A stretch of 64,000 nucleotides of DNA from Halichoerus grypus (Eukaryota; Chordata; Mammalia; Carnivora; Phocidae): assembly GCF_964656455.1 (NCBI RefSeq), contig NC_135717.1:142614308-142678307 (forward strand), read 5' to 3'. This document shows positions 11,660-23,161 of the stretch, one piece after another; the stretch's first letter is position 1; every line of letters starts with the position of its first letter. The notes beneath the pieces are model-generated. The model saw nothing but the letters and a program-made list of their open reading frames with translations, searched no databases and was not told the DNA's origin. A program made the translations under genes and the position numbers.

Positions 11660-11866
11660 TTTTTTTTTTTTTTTTTTTAAGATTTTATTTATTTATTTGA
11701 CAGAGAGAGACACAGCGAGAGAGGGAATACAAGCAGGGGGAATGGGAGAGGGAGAAGCAGGCTTCCCGTGGAGCAGAGAGCCCAATGCGGGGCTCGATCC
11801 CAGGACCCTGGGATCATGACCTGAGCCGAAGGCAGATGCTTAACGACTGAGCTACCCAGGTGCCCC
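11660..11866 (-). mobile_element. SINEC, full length, antisense
   Basis: Poly-T start, AAGATTTTATTTATTTATTT, a GA-rich body, and a reversed tRNA-like head ending GAGCTACCCAGGTGCCCC. The 14-bp TSD has one mismatch. Confidence 0.96.
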
Positions 11867-12090
11867 GAGGAGTTTAGTTCTACTCTACTCTAAGCCTTAG
11901 GCAGAACTGTCTGTTTGATCATCTCTGTTCACTCTATTCTCCATCCCTACCCCCATCCCCACAGCCCATTTAGTGTAAAATGTGAGACCAGAACCAGAGT
12001 GTGTCCTTAAAACTGATTTTTTTTTTTTATGTTTTTGAGATCATGATTCTCATTGATCTTCTGCTTAAAAGATGTTTCTTCTACATTCTT

Positions 12091-12106
12091 AAAAACTAAA
12101 ACATTT
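12091..12106. repeat. Left TSD of SINE
   Basis: AAAAACTAAAACATTT is repeated exactly at 12286-12301. Confidence 0.93.
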
Positions 12107-12264
12107 AGGGGCCTTGGGTGGTTCAGTAGTTTGGGCGTCTGCCTTCGGCTTAGGTCATGATCCTGGGTTCCTGGGATCAAGCCCCATATCGGGGGCTCAG
12201 CGGGGAGTCTGCTTGTCCTTCTCCCTCTGTTATTCTCTCTCTCTCTCTGTGTCAAATAAATAAA

Positions 12265-12290
<26 letters not shown>
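12107..12290 (+). mobile_element. SINEC, full length
   Basis: Head AGGGGCCTTGGGTGGTTCAG, CT-rich body, AATAAATAAAT and a long A-tail (about 25 A). The exact 16-bp TSD and long uninterrupted tail suggest a fairly recent insertion despite a few head substitutions. Confidence 0.95.
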
Positions 12291-12295
<5 letters not shown>

Positions 12296-12421
12296 ACATT
12301 TGGTGGCAGGCACACCTGAAGAGATTTCATAGCTTTCATAGTTCTCAATCTAACATATGCATTTCTCTGCTCCCTTTTATAGCAAAAAAACAAACAAAAC
12401 AAAAACAAATCAAAAAGTTAG

Positions 12422-13766
12422 GAAAAATATGCAATGGAAAAAAGACAGTCTCTTCAATAAATGGTGGTGGGAAAATTGGACAGCCACATGCAGAAAAATG
12501 AAACTCGACCATTCTCTAACACCATACACAAAGATAAACTCAAAATGGATGAAAGGCCTCAATGTGAGACAGGAATCCATCAAAATCCTAGAGGAGAACA
12601 TTGGCAGTAACCTCTTTGACATCGACCACAGCAACTTCTTTTAAGATTCATCTCCAAAGGCTAGTGAAACAAAAGCAAAAATGAACTTTTGGGACTTCAT
12701 CAAGATAAAAAGCTTCTGCACAGCAAAGGAAATAGTCAACAAAACAAAGAGGCAACCCACAGAATGGGAGAAGATATTTGCAAATGACACTACAGATAAA
12801 GGGCTGGTATCCAAGATCTATAAAGAACTTCTCAAACTCAACACCCAAAAAACAAATAATCAAGTCAAAAAATGGGCAGAAGACATGAACAGACACTTCT
12901 TCAAAGAAGACATACAAATGGCTAACAGACACATGAAAAAATGTTCATCATCATTAGCCATCAGGGAAATTCAAATCAAAACCAATTGAGATATCTCCTT
13001 ATACCAGTTAGAATGGCAAAAATTGACAAGGCAAGAAACAACAAATGTTGGAGAGGTTGTGGAGAAAGGAGAACCCTCTTACACTGTTGGTGGGAATGCA
13101 AGTTGGTACAGCCACTTCGGAAAACAGTGTGGAGGTGCCTCAAAAAATTAAAAATAGAGCTACCCTTTGACCCAGCAATTGCACTACTGGGTATTTATCC
13201 CAAAGACACAGATGCAGTGAAAAGAAGGACCATATGCACCCTAATGTTCATAGCAGCAATGTCTGCAATAGGCCAACTGTGGAAAGAGCTGAGATGCCCT
13301 TCAACAGATGAATGGATAAAGAAGATGTGGTCAATATATACAAAGGAATATTACTCAGCCATCAGAAAGGATGAATACCCAACTTTTACATCAGCATGGA
13401 TGGGACTGGAGATTATGCTAAGTGAAATAAGTCAAGCAGAGGAAGTCAATTAACATATGGTTTCACTTATTTGTGGAACATAAAGAATATGAGGACATTA
13501 GGAAGAGGAAGGGAAAAATGAAGGGGGGGAATCGGAAGGAGAGCTGAACCATGAGAGACTATGGACTCTGAGAAACAAACTGACAGTTTTAGAGGGGAGG
13601 GCGGTGGGGGAATGGGTTAGCCCAGTGACAGGTATTAAGGAGGGCACATACTGCATGGAGCACTGGGTGTTATATGAAAACAATGAATCGTGGATCACTA
13701 CATCAAAAACTAATGATGTATTGTATGGTGACTAACATAACATAATAAAATAAAATTTTAAAAAAA
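12422..13766 (+). mobile_element. L1, 5'-truncated (ORF2 C-terminus and 3' UTR)
   Basis: It begins in the ORF2 region downstream of the reverse transcriptase. Two overlapping frames (12681-12989 and 12941-13453) carry the C-terminal region, ending with [20 protein letters not shown] in the second, so one frameshift separates them. A stop (TGA near 12987) closes the first. The 3' UTR is of the type 'ACCATGAGAGACTATGGACTC' to 'ACATAACATAATAAAATAAAA', the younger carnivoran type also seen at 57262-57517. A short direct repeat AAAAAGTTA flanks it (12413-12421 and about 13761-13769). Confidence 0.92.
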
Positions 13767-13859
13767 GTTATGTTTACTTAAGTTACTTTCTCATTCTCTC
13801 TTCAAGCCAAGAACTGGGCTCCCAGCAACAGCAAAACTTCTATTTCAAAGTCACCAGTT

Positions 13860-14094
13860 GCTTAATCTCATGGTCAATTCTCATTGCTCATCTTACTTCA
13901 TCTCTCAGCCATATTTACAGTTGATCACTTCTACCTTGATTCATTATACTCACTTGTCTTCCAGCATACCATACATCCTTGGTTTCTTCCTTTCATAGTG
14001 GATATCTTTCAGTTTCTTGTGCTGACTCTCAGTTCTCAGGATTTGGGTCACTTTCTTCTGTGTCTAGTCTTCTCTTGCAGATCTCATTCATAAT
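13860..14094 (+). other. Unassigned DNA, possibly 5' extension of the L2
   Basis: Pyrimidine-rich on the plus strand like the L2 that follows, but without words I can place with confidence. A 69-codon open frame at 13884-14093 shows no recognisable domain. Confidence 0.35.
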
Positions 14095-15178
14095 GTGTAT
14101 CTACAGCAATGACTCCAAATGTAAATCTCATGCTTAGTTCTCTTTCTTGAACTCCATTCTCATAGATTCGGTTGTATTCTCAACATCTCCATATGAATGT
14201 GTAATGGATATTTCAAAATTAGCATGGCTTTCACCATCTCTGTATTGAACCTCCTACACCCCTCATCCTGCATTACTCCTTTGTCAGTTAAAGGCAATTT
14301 GTTTTTCTAGTTACTCATGTAATAAAAGAGTTATCCCTGACATCTCTCTTTCTCTCACACTCCACATCCAATCCATACATATCTACTTCAGTATATATAT
14401 AGATAGATAGATATACATATACATATACATATACATATATAGATGCTGATCACTACCAACCACTACTATCTCTTGCCTATATTATTGCAATGGCCTTATA
14501 ATATGCCTACTTGCACTCCTGCCCCCTTAAAATTTATTCTCAACACAACAGCAAGAGGGATTCTTTAAAAATGTAACAGATCAAGCCCCTTCTTGTAAGA
14601 AATCCTCTGATAAATGTCTACTTATAACATGAAAATTAAATGCTAGCATTTTTAATTTGCCTTCAAAGCCCAACATGAACCTGTTACCTACCTCTATGTT
14701 TTCATTTCCTTCTACTCTTCTTCTCACTCACTTTTCTCAAGACACACTGGCCTTCTTGTTTTTCGAACACATGCATGTCTTACCTCAGGGCCTTTGCACT
14801 GCCTTTTTCCCTCTGCTTAGAATACACTTCACCTCAATATCAATCTTCATGGTTTACTACATTTTCTCCTTCAACAATATCCTTAAATGCTTTCTTTTCA
14901 AAGAGGTCCTCCCAGACCATCATTTTAAAAACTGCAACCCCCACTGAGGCGTTCAGTTTCCCCTTTCCTTACTTATTTTTTTCTATAGTACTTATTACTT
15001 TACAGTATACTATATATTTACTTGTTTTCTTTTTTGTCTCTGTCTCTTCACAGTATAATGTAGAATCCATAGTTGCAGAAATGTTTTTTTAAATTTTGTT
15101 CACTGCTATATCTCTAGTTTGTGAAATAGAACCTGTCATATAAGACATATTTAACCAATAGTTACTAAATGAATGAGT
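14095..15178 (+). mobile_element. L2 LINE, ORF2 reverse-transcriptase tail and 3' end
   Basis: A long ancient L2. The order 'CTCTTTCTCTCACACTCCAC', then 'ATTATTGCAATGGCC' (RT C-terminal region), 'AGGGCCTTTGCACTGCC' and the closing 'TTGTTCACTGCTATATCTCTAG' with TACTAAATGAATGAG matches the L2 coding end and 3' terminus. The coding part is unreadable now. A TATA/GATA/TACATA microsatellite at 14392-14444 grew inside it. Confidence 0.75.
14392..14444. repeat. Compound TA/GATA/TACATA microsatellite
   Basis: TATATATA, then three GATA units, then four TACATA units, interrupting the L2. Confidence 0.95.
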
Positions 15179-15362
15179 TTACATTTGTTTTCTAATACCA
15201 TATTGCTGCTTCAAAAAAGAGTCAATGGGTTGGCCATGCTCTTACATATTTACTAGAAAAATTTCTTGCATATCAAATAAGGAAGCAGTCATTTTATAAT
15301 GCTATGAAAGCAAAAATAATATCCAAGTCACATCACTTTAATAGTATTCTCCTAGTTCCATG

Positions 15363-15375
15363 AAAAACTACTTTA
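15363..15375. repeat. Left TSD of SINE
   Basis: AAAAACTACTTTA is repeated exactly at 15583-15595. Confidence 0.95.
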
Positions 15376-15582
15376 GGGGCGCCTGGGTGGCTCAGTCGTT
15401 AAGCGTCTGCCTTCGGCTCAGGTCATGATCCCAGGGTCCTGGGATCGAGCCCCGCATCAGGCTCCCTGCTCCGCGGGAAGCCTGCTTCTCCCTCTCCCAC
15501 TCCCCCTGCTTGTGTTCCCTCTCTCAATGTGTCTCTCTCTGTCAAATAAATAAATAAAATCTTTAAAAAAAAAAAAAAAAAA
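15376..15582 (+). mobile_element. SINEC, full length, among the youngest copies
   Basis: A near-consensus arctoid SINEC: GGGGCGCCTGGGTGGCTCAG head with an A-box (15388-15398), a B-box-like GGATCGAGCCC (15442-15452), the CT-rich body, AATAAATAAATAAAATCTTT and a pure A-tail of about 22. The tail is uninterrupted and the TSD exact. The A and B boxes are the internal RNA polymerase III promoter inherited from the tRNA ancestor. Confidence 0.97.
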
Positions 15583-15595
15583 AAAAACTACTTTA

Positions 15596-16497
15596 AATCA
15601 CCCATTCTAGTAAGAAGTGAAATTCATAGCTAAAGAAATTCATTCTTATTTGGTTTCTATCTCAGTGAAAGTAATGCTGATTTCTTTTTCTTGTTACATA
15701 AATTTTGTCATTAATTAGCAGAAAGAAGTTGTGTGCCTGTGAAGTACACATAGGGAAAAGATGCAGATAAAGAAGCAGGGAGAGCATAGAATCTGAGTAG
15801 TCCAACATTCAGAAGTTTGAAAAACAGAGGTTCAACAAAGGTGAGGAGGAATAATCAGTGAAGTAGGAGGAAACCAGCAAAATCCGGTATTATTGAAATA
15901 CGCAAGAGACAGTATTTCCAGGAGGTCAAATATGTCAAATGATGCTGACTTGTCAAATGTAACCTTTTTCTCAGGCAAAGGAAAAACAAAGCCCATTGTT
16001 CACACCTGACCTTTAATCGAAGATATGTGTTGGAAAGGCAAGACAATTTCTCAAGGCCCTCATATGTACCTGCTGAATAAATTAGAATTGAAGGTCACAC
16101 AAGGATTTTGGACCCAAGTCTTGGTACATGATATAAAATTTGGCTAAGTGCATATTATGTCACTTGGCATATGTGTCTTAGCTTGCTCTTCATATAGATA
16201 AAATGATCACAAAGCAACAATGTTGACAGGCAGATTGTTCTGGCTGACAACTCAGGTAGCATAAAAGAAGAGAAAAAAGATGTTCAACAAAAGTAGATTG
16301 CACTTGGAGTCAAGTAATGATAATTCTGTAAAATTCTTAGAAGCAAAGACAGGTATCTTAGAGACAAAATTACAACTGATCGCAATGGCATGCTTTTAAT
16401 TCTTATAGTAATTTGGTAAAGAAGACGTAATGATAGGTAGGACTACATACCTAATAATTATACAAGCACCTATTTTTGTAAAGAACTTTAAAGAGAA
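15596..16497. other. Unassigned DNA
   Basis: About 0.9 kb without a recognised repeat, convincing ORF or RNA gene. Confidence 0.55.
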
Positions 16498-16616
16498 ATA
16501 ATTAACTGAATTACCAATTTAAAGTGTACAGTTCAATGGTTTTTAACATATCCACAGAGGTGTCCAAGAGTTAACCACCATCAACTCCAGAACATTGTAC
16601 CCATTAGCAGTCATTC
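16498..16616 (-). mobile_element. Old L1M 3' region, antisense, left half
   Basis: 'AATTTAAAGTGTACAGTTCA' and 'GTACCCATTAGCAGTCATTC' are antisense L1M 3' words. The element continues at 23162 with 'GGCAACCACCAATAGG', exactly the next part of the family, so 16617-23161 is inserted DNA. Confidence 0.8.
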
Positions 16617-17071
16617 TGTTCTTGTCCAAACCCTCTCCTAATCCTAGATGAATGAGATGGCCTTCCCTTCAGCTTGACTAAGCTTTATATTTCTTTTTCT
16701 GACTATAGACCCTTGACCCCCCTTTCCTTAGAGCATTTACCTTAGAAACTTATAATTCTTTCTCTTCTCTTTGGGGAAATAGATAAATCTTCTCCCAGAC
16801 TCTTAGCAGTTTCATAATCTAGTAATGTTTTTCACAAGCTTCTGGGAGTCATTCTTTTGAAATATAATCATCAAAAGAGAGAGTGGCACTATCTTCCAGT
16901 CTCTGTGGGAGGGTAGGAATCCAACTACATTAGCAAACTTAGATGGCCTAATCACACTGAACTACCTCACCCTAATATCCTCTAGGACTTTTCCTTTAGC
17001 TCACACCAGCACTTAATCTTCTCACTTTTGTTTCAGAGAAGTGAAGTTCAATCTTTCTCTGTTGCAGTAGT
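16617..17071 (+). mobile_element. Solo LTR (ERV1-like), left half, split by L1
   Basis: Starts TGTTCTTGTCC immediately after the L1M break. Together with 23120-23161 it makes about 497 bp beginning TG and ending CA, as an LTR should, with a polyadenylation signal (AATAAA, 23124-23129) near its 3' end. Flanking 4-bp repeat ATTC (16613-16616) against ATTT (23162-23165) fits a class I retroviral insertion. No internal retroviral genes remain. The family name is not certain. Confidence 0.6.
17062..17071. repeat. Left TSD of near-full-length L1
   Basis: TTGCAGTAGT is repeated exactly at 23110-23119. Confidence 0.9.
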
Positions 17072-17726
17072 CTTTTTTTTTCTTTCTTTTCAAATTTTTA
17101 TTTAAATTCTAGTTAGTTAACATACAGTGTAATATAGGTTTCAGAAGTAGAATTTAGTGATTCATCACTTACATACAACACCCAGTGCTCATCATCACAA
17201 GTGCCCTTCTTAATGCCCATCGTCCATCTAGCCCATCCCCAACCCACTTCCCTCCATCAACCCTCAGTTTGTTCTTTAACATTAAGAGTCTCTTATGGTT
17301 TGCTTCTCTCTCTCTCTCTTTGTCCTTCCCATATATTCATCTGTTTTGTTTCCTAAATTCCACATGAGTGAAACCATATGCTATTTCTCTTTCTCTGAAT
17401 GACTTACTTTGCTTAACATGATACACTCTAGCTACATTCACATCTTTGTAAAAGGCCAGATTTAATTCCTTTCGAAGGCTGAGTAATATTCCATTGGATA
17501 TTTATACCACTTCTTCTTTATCCATTCATCAGTCAATGGACATTTAGGCTCTTTTCATAGTTTGGCTATTGTTGATAATGCTGCTATAAACATCAGGGTG
17601 CATATACCCCCTTCAAATCTGTATTTTTGTATCTTTTGGCTAAATACCTAGTAGTGCAATTGCTGGGTCATAGGATAGTTCTATTTTTAGCTTTTTGAGG
17701 AACCTCCATACTGTTCTCCAGAGTGG

Positions 17727-20700
17727 CTACACCAGTTTGCATTCCCACCAGAAGTGCAAGAGGGTTCCCCTTTCTCCACATCCTTGCCAACACCTGTTGC
17801 TTCTTTTGTCCTTAATTTTAGCCATTTTGACAGGTGTGAGGTGGTATCTCATCATGGTTTTGATTATTATTTCCCTGATGATGAGTGATGTTGAGCATCT
17901 TTTCATGTGTCTGTTAGCCATCTGGATATCTTCTTTGGAAAAGTGTCTATTCATGTCTTCTGCCCATTTCTTAACTGGATTTTTTTATTTTTTGGGTGTG
18001 GAGTTTGATAAGTTCTTTATAGATGTTGGATACTGACCCTTTATCAGATATGTCCTTTGCAAATATCTCCTCCCATTCTGACTTTTAGTTTTGTTGATTG
18101 TTTCCTTCGCTGTGCAGAAGCTTTATATTTTGATGAAGTCCCAATAGTTCAGTTTTGCTTTTTGTTTCCCTTGCCTCAGGTAAGAAGTTGCTATGGCTGA
18201 GGTCAAAGAGGTTGCTGCCTGTGTTCTCCTCTAGGATTTTGATGGTTTTCTGTTTCACATTTAGGTCTTTCATCCATCTTGAATTTATTTTGTAAATGGT
18301 GTAACAAAGTGGTCCAATTTCATTCTTCTGCATGTTGCTGCCCAGTTTTCCCAAGATAATTAGTTGAAAAGGCTGTCTTTTTTCCATTGGGTATTCTTTG
18401 CTGCTTTGTCAAAGATTAGTTGACCAGATAGTTGAGGATCCATTTCTGTTCCACTGATCTGTGTCTGTTTTTGTGCCAGTACCATACTATCTTGATGACC
18501 ACAGCTTTGTAATATAGCTTGAAGTCCAGAATCATGATGCTTCCAGCTTTGCTTTTCTTTTTCAGGATTGCTTTGGCTATTCAGGATCTTTTGCAGTTCC
18601 ATACGAATCTTAGGATTGTTTGTTCTCACTCTGTGAAAAATGCTGGTGGTATTTTGATAGGGATTGCTATAAATGTGTAGATTGCTTTGGGTTATATACA
18701 TATTTTAGCAATGTTTGTTCTTCCAATCCATGAGTATGGAATATTTTTCCATTTCTTTGTGTCATCTTCCATTTCTTTCATAAGTGTTCCATAGTGTTTT
18801 CAGAGTACAGATCTTTTACCTCTTTGGTTAGGTTTATTCCTAGGTATCTTACTGTTTTTGGTGCAGTTGCAAATGGGATCAATTCCTTGATTTGTTTTTC
18901 TGCTGCTTCATTATTGGTGTGTAGAAATGCAACAGATTTCTGTACATTGATTTTTATATCCTGCAACTTTGCTGAATTCATGTATCAGTTTTAGCAATTT
19001 TTTGATGGAGTCTTTTGGGTTTTCTGCATAGAGTGTCATGTCATCTGCAAATATTGAAAGTTTGACTTCTTCCTTTCTGATCTGGATGCCTTTATTTCTT
19101 TTGTTGTTTGATTGCTGAGGCTAAGACTTCCAGTATGATGTTAAATAGTAATGGTGAGAGTGGACAACCCTGTCTTGTTCCTGACTGTAGAGGAAAACTG
19201 TCAGTTTTTCCCCATTGAGGATGATATTAGCTGTGGGTCTTTCATATATGGCCTTTATGATGTTGAGGTATGTTTCATCTATACCCACTTTGTTGAGGGG
19301 TTTTTTATAAAGAATGGATTCTATATTTTCTCAAGTGCTTTTTCTGCTCTCTTGAGAGAATCACATGGTTCTTACCCTTTCTTTTATTAATGTAGTGTAT
19401 CACATTGATTGATTGATTTGTGAATATTGAACCACCCCTAAACGTAGGAATAAATCCCACTTGATCATGGTGAATAATTCTTTTAATATACTGTTGGATT
19501 CAATTTGCTAGTAGCTTGCTGAGAATTTTTGTGTCCATGTTCATCAGGGATATTGGCCTACAATTCTTCTTTTTAGTGAGGTCTTTGTCTGGTTTTGGAA
19601 TCAAGGTAATACTGGCCTCATGGAACGAGTTTGGAAGTTTTCTTTCCATTTCTATTTTTTGGAACAGTTTGGGAAGAATAGGTATTAATAGAGTTCCCCT
19701 GGGAAGCCACTTGGCTCTGGACTTTTGTTTGTTGAAAGATTTTTGATTACTAATTCAATTTCTTTGCTTGTTATGGGTCTGTTCAAATTTTCTATTTCTT
19801 CCTGTTTCAATTTTGGCACTTTGTATGTTTCCAGGAATTTGTTCATTTCTTCCAGATTGCCCAGTTTGTTGGCATATAATTTTTCATGATATTCTCTTAT
19901 AATTGTTTGTATTTATGTGGTGTTGGTTGTGATCTCTCCTCTTTCATTTGTGATTTTAACTATTTTGGTCTTTTTTCTTTTTTAATAAGTCTCGCTAGGG
20001 GTTTATCAGTTTTATTACTTATTTCGAAGAACCAGCTCTTAGTTTTGTTGATCTGTTTTACTGGTTTTTGTTTTGTTTTGTTTCTATATTGTTTATTTCT
20101 GCTCTATTTTTATTATTTCCCTTCTTCTCCTGCCTTTAGGCTTTATTTGCTGTTCCTTTTCTAGCTCCTTTAGGCATAAGGTTAGGTTGTCTATATGAGA
20201 CATTTTTTTTTCTTGAGGTAGGCTTGTATTACAATATACTTCCCCCTTAGGACTGCCTTTGCTGCATCCCACAGGCTTTGGAGTGCCATGTGTTCATTTT
20301 CATTTGCTTCCATGAATTTTTTTTTATTTCTTCTTTAATTTCCTAGTTAGCCCATTCATTCTTCAGTAGGATGTTCTTTAACCTCCATGCATTTGTGGTC
20401 TTTCCAAATTTTTTCCTGTGGTTGACTTCAAGTTTCATAATGTTGTGGCCTGAAAATATGCATGGTATAATCTTAATCTTTTTGTACTTGTTGAGGGCTG
20501 ATTTGTGATGGAGTATGTGATCTATTCTAGAGAATGTTCCATGTGCACTCCAAAAGAATGTGAATTCTGCTGCTTTAGGATGAAATGTTTTGAATATATC
20601 TGTTAAGTCGTTGGTCCAGTCAGTCATTCAAAGCCATTGTTTCCTTGTTGATTTTCTGCTTTGATGATCTGTAAGTGAGGTATTAAAGTCCCCTACTATT

Positions 20701-20948
20701 ATTGTATTATTATCAATGAGTTTCTTTATGTTTTTTATTAATTGATTTATATATTTGGGTGCTCCCAAGTTGGAGGCATAAATATTTACAATTGTTAGAT
20801 CTTCTTGATGAATGGACCCCTTAATTATGATATAGTGCCCTTCTTCAACTCTTGTTACTGTCTTTGGTTTAAAATCCAGTTTGTCTGATATAAGTATGGT
20901 TATTCTGGCTCTCTTTTGATGTCCATTAGCATAATAAATTGTCTCCAT
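17727..20948 (-). pseudogene. L1 ORF2 relic (endonuclease, reverse transcriptase, Cys-rich C-terminus)
   Basis: The frame at 20948-20628 carries the endonuclease core with GDFNTSL; 20627-20343 continues it with FSRIDHI and a GHN triplet where the family has SDH. The reverse transcriptase has FADD at 19051-19040 (minus strand). The frame at 18981-18778 and others down to 17727 give the RT thumb and the C-terminal [20 protein letters not shown] motif. The protein normally nicks target DNA and copies L1 or SINE RNA into it. At least eight frame changes or stops separate the pieces. Confidence 0.88.
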
Positions 20949-21209
20949 CCCTCACTTTCAATCTGCAGGTGTCTTTAGGTCTAAAATGAGTATTTTGAAG
21001 GCAGCGTATAGATGGGTCCTGTTTTTGTTTTTGTTTTTTTTTTAATCCATTTTGATACCCTGTCTTTTGGTTGAAGTATTTAGTACATTTACATTCAGAG
21101 TGATTATTGGTAAATATGAATTTAGTACCATTGTGTTACTTGTAAAGTTGGTGTCTCTGGTGATGTTCTCTGTTCCTTTCTAGTCTTTGTTGCTTTTGGT
21201 CTTTTATTT

Positions 21210-22050
21210 ACCCACTCAAGGAGTCCCCTTTAATATTTTTGCAGGGCTGGTGTAGTGGTCCTGAACTCCTTTAGTTTCTGTTTGTCTGGAAACTCTTTTT
21301 CTCTCCTATTCTGAATGACAGCAATGATGGACAAAATATTCTTGGCTGCATATTTTTCCCATTCAGCAAGTTGAATATATCCTGCCACTCTCTTCTGGCC
21401 TGCTATATTTCTGTGGACAGATCTGCTGTGAACCTGATTTGTCTTCCTTTGTAGGTTACGGACTTTTCTTCCCCTGTTGCTTTCAGGATTCTTTGTCTGT
21501 GTCTTTTGTGAATTTCACTATGATATGTTTTGGTGATGGCCAGCTTTTGTTAAATTTAATGGGAGTTCTCTCTGCTTCTTGGATTTCAGTGTCTGTTTCC
21601 TTCTCCAGATTAGGGAAATTTTCAGCTATAATTTGTTCAACTAAACCTTCTGCCCCCTTTCTCTCTCTTCTTCTTTTGAGATTCCTATGATACAAATGTT
21701 ATTACACTTTAAGGAGTCACTGAGTTCCCTACATTCATGATTCAAACCTTTCTTTTCCTCTTCTTTGCAGTTCATTATTTTCCTTAATTTTATCTTCTAT
21801 ATCACTTATTCATTCCTCTGGTTCATCCATCTCCTTTGTCATTGCATCCAGTAGATTTTTCATCTCGGTTATACCTTTTTTATTTTGGACTGACTAGTTT
21901 TTAGTTATTTAATCTCTGCAGTAAGGGATTCTCTAGTGTCTTCTGTGCCTTTCTCAAGCTCAGCTAGTATCTTTATGACTGTTATTTTAATTTGGGTTCA
22001 GGCATCTTAATTATATCTGTATTGATTAAATATCTGGCCATTACTTTTTC
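21210..22050 (-). pseudogene. L1 ORF1 relic
   Basis: The frame at 21695-21483 contains AENFPNLEKETDTEIQEAER and a PSPKHIIVKF stretch, the RNA-recognition and C-terminal region of L1 ORF1p. Downstream, in shifted frame, ARREWQDIF appears near 21,400. The upstream coiled-coil part is present only as broken pieces. Confidence 0.8.
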
Positions 22051-22099
22051 CTGTTCTTTCTTTTGGGTGAATTCCTCTGTCTTGTCATGCTGTCTAGGT

Positions 22100-23109
22100 C
22101 ACTGTTTTTTGTGTGTGTGATTGTTAGGAAAGGCTGTTATAGTCCTGCTCCTGAGAGAAATGGCTATATTAAGAAGAGGTCCTATACTGTCTTGGGTGCT
22201 TCAGGAGGTGTTTCAGAGTGTACACTTTGGATGCTCCTTCCCTAAGGTCAGTCCTCTGCCGAGTTTCTCCTTGCCTGCAGTGGAGGGTGTTTGGGCCTTG
22301 TCCACTGTGTGGCAAGTTTAAACTAGGTGTGTTTGGGTCTGCTTGTTAAAAGAAGCTAGATCGTATTTCCCCTAGAGCTGAAGCTTTGCAGCACTCTATG
22401 ATCAGTAGACTTGGTGTGTGTGAGGGGTTTGTGTTGGTCTTCTGGGGAAGGGCCTGCTGCACTGAGTCTCAGGTGGGGACTTGCCCTAGTGGAGATATGC
22501 CTGCAGGGCACAGGCAGGTGGGACTCGGTGTAAGAGGCTCCAGCCTCCACTTGGGGGTGCTGTGTTGCTCAATGAAGTCTGACCTTGCTGGTGTGCAGGG
22601 GAAAATGGCATAAGCTTGCTCTCTCATCACGTCAGCAGGGAGTTCGTGCCTGCTACTCTTCAGGAAGCCCTCACAGAAGAGCAAACAATCTCCCCTCTTG
22701 TGTCTCAGGCCTCCATCAGATCTCTGCTTTCACCCTATCTGTGTCTGATCTGTCTGCCAGCCAGGTGGCACAGTACTGTGTTTTATCTCAGGCGCAGCTT
22801 GGTTTTAAAACTCTAAGTTTTAGGGATCTGGAGGGTGTGGACTCAGGCTCATCTTCTTGGGGAAGTCTTGTCATGTTATAGCAGGTGCTCGTTTGTCCCA
22901 GAAAAGCAGTCACATAGCCACATAGTGGTTTGGAGTTTATGCTAAAGCACAACAAAAAGCCAAGGTTTGCTGCCCTCAGCAGTTGTCTCTATTCCTATGC
23001 TAGTGAACAGGGCAGCTCAGTGGTGCCTGCCAGGTCTTTTGTCCCCAGAAAGGCCATGCCACCTCTCCCAAATGCACTCCAAGAAGGGGAAGTGTTTCTC
23101 CCTGCCCTA
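22100..23109 (-). promoter_or_regulatory. L1 5' UTR (ancestral promoter region)
   Basis: This 1-kb segment upstream of ORF1 is visibly richer in GC than its surroundings and carries several overlapping open frames on both strands (for example 22386-22613 and 22684-22469) that make no recognisable protein. Position and composition suit the L1 internal promoter. Any current activity is unknown. Confidence 0.6.
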
Positions 23110-23161
23110 TTGCAGTAGTTTTGAATAAAGTCTTCCTTGGCTGTTTAATTTATCTGGTACA
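23110..23161 (+). mobile_element. Solo LTR, right end, after TSD copy
   Basis: TTGCAGTAGT (second TSD copy), then TTTGAATAAAGTCTTCC and the end TGGTACA. The AATAAA at 23124-23129 and terminal CA fit a retroviral LTR end joined to 16617-17071. Confidence 0.6.

Larger units (their letters stand above)
17072..23109 (-). mobile_element. Near-full-length L1 (6,038 bp), antisense
   Basis: From high to low coordinate it holds a 5' UTR-like GC-richer segment (about 23,109 to 22,100), ORF1 (about 22,050 to 21,210), ORF2 (about 20,950 to 17,480) and a 3' UTR ending in a T-rich run at 17,072. Length and order match an intact mammalian L1, and a 10-bp exact TSD brackets it. Frameshifts and stops break both ORFs (longest pieces about 113 codons), so it cannot retrotranspose. 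It landed in a solo LTR that had itself landed in an old L1M. Confidence 0.92.

Noticed and set aside
12941..13453. 170-codon ORF as a possible gene
   Set aside because: The cysteine motif and surrounding residues are L1 ORF2 C-terminus; 5'-truncated L1 with TSD-like flanks.
15376..15582. A tRNA gene (A and B boxes present)
   Set aside because: The tRNA-like head is part of a SINEC with CT-rich body, A-tail and TSD; it does not fold as a full cloverleaf from these sequences.
22356..22881. Several overlapping ORFs of 60-100 codons on both strands
   Set aside because: They fall in the GC-richer 5' UTR of the antisense L1; openness follows from composition.
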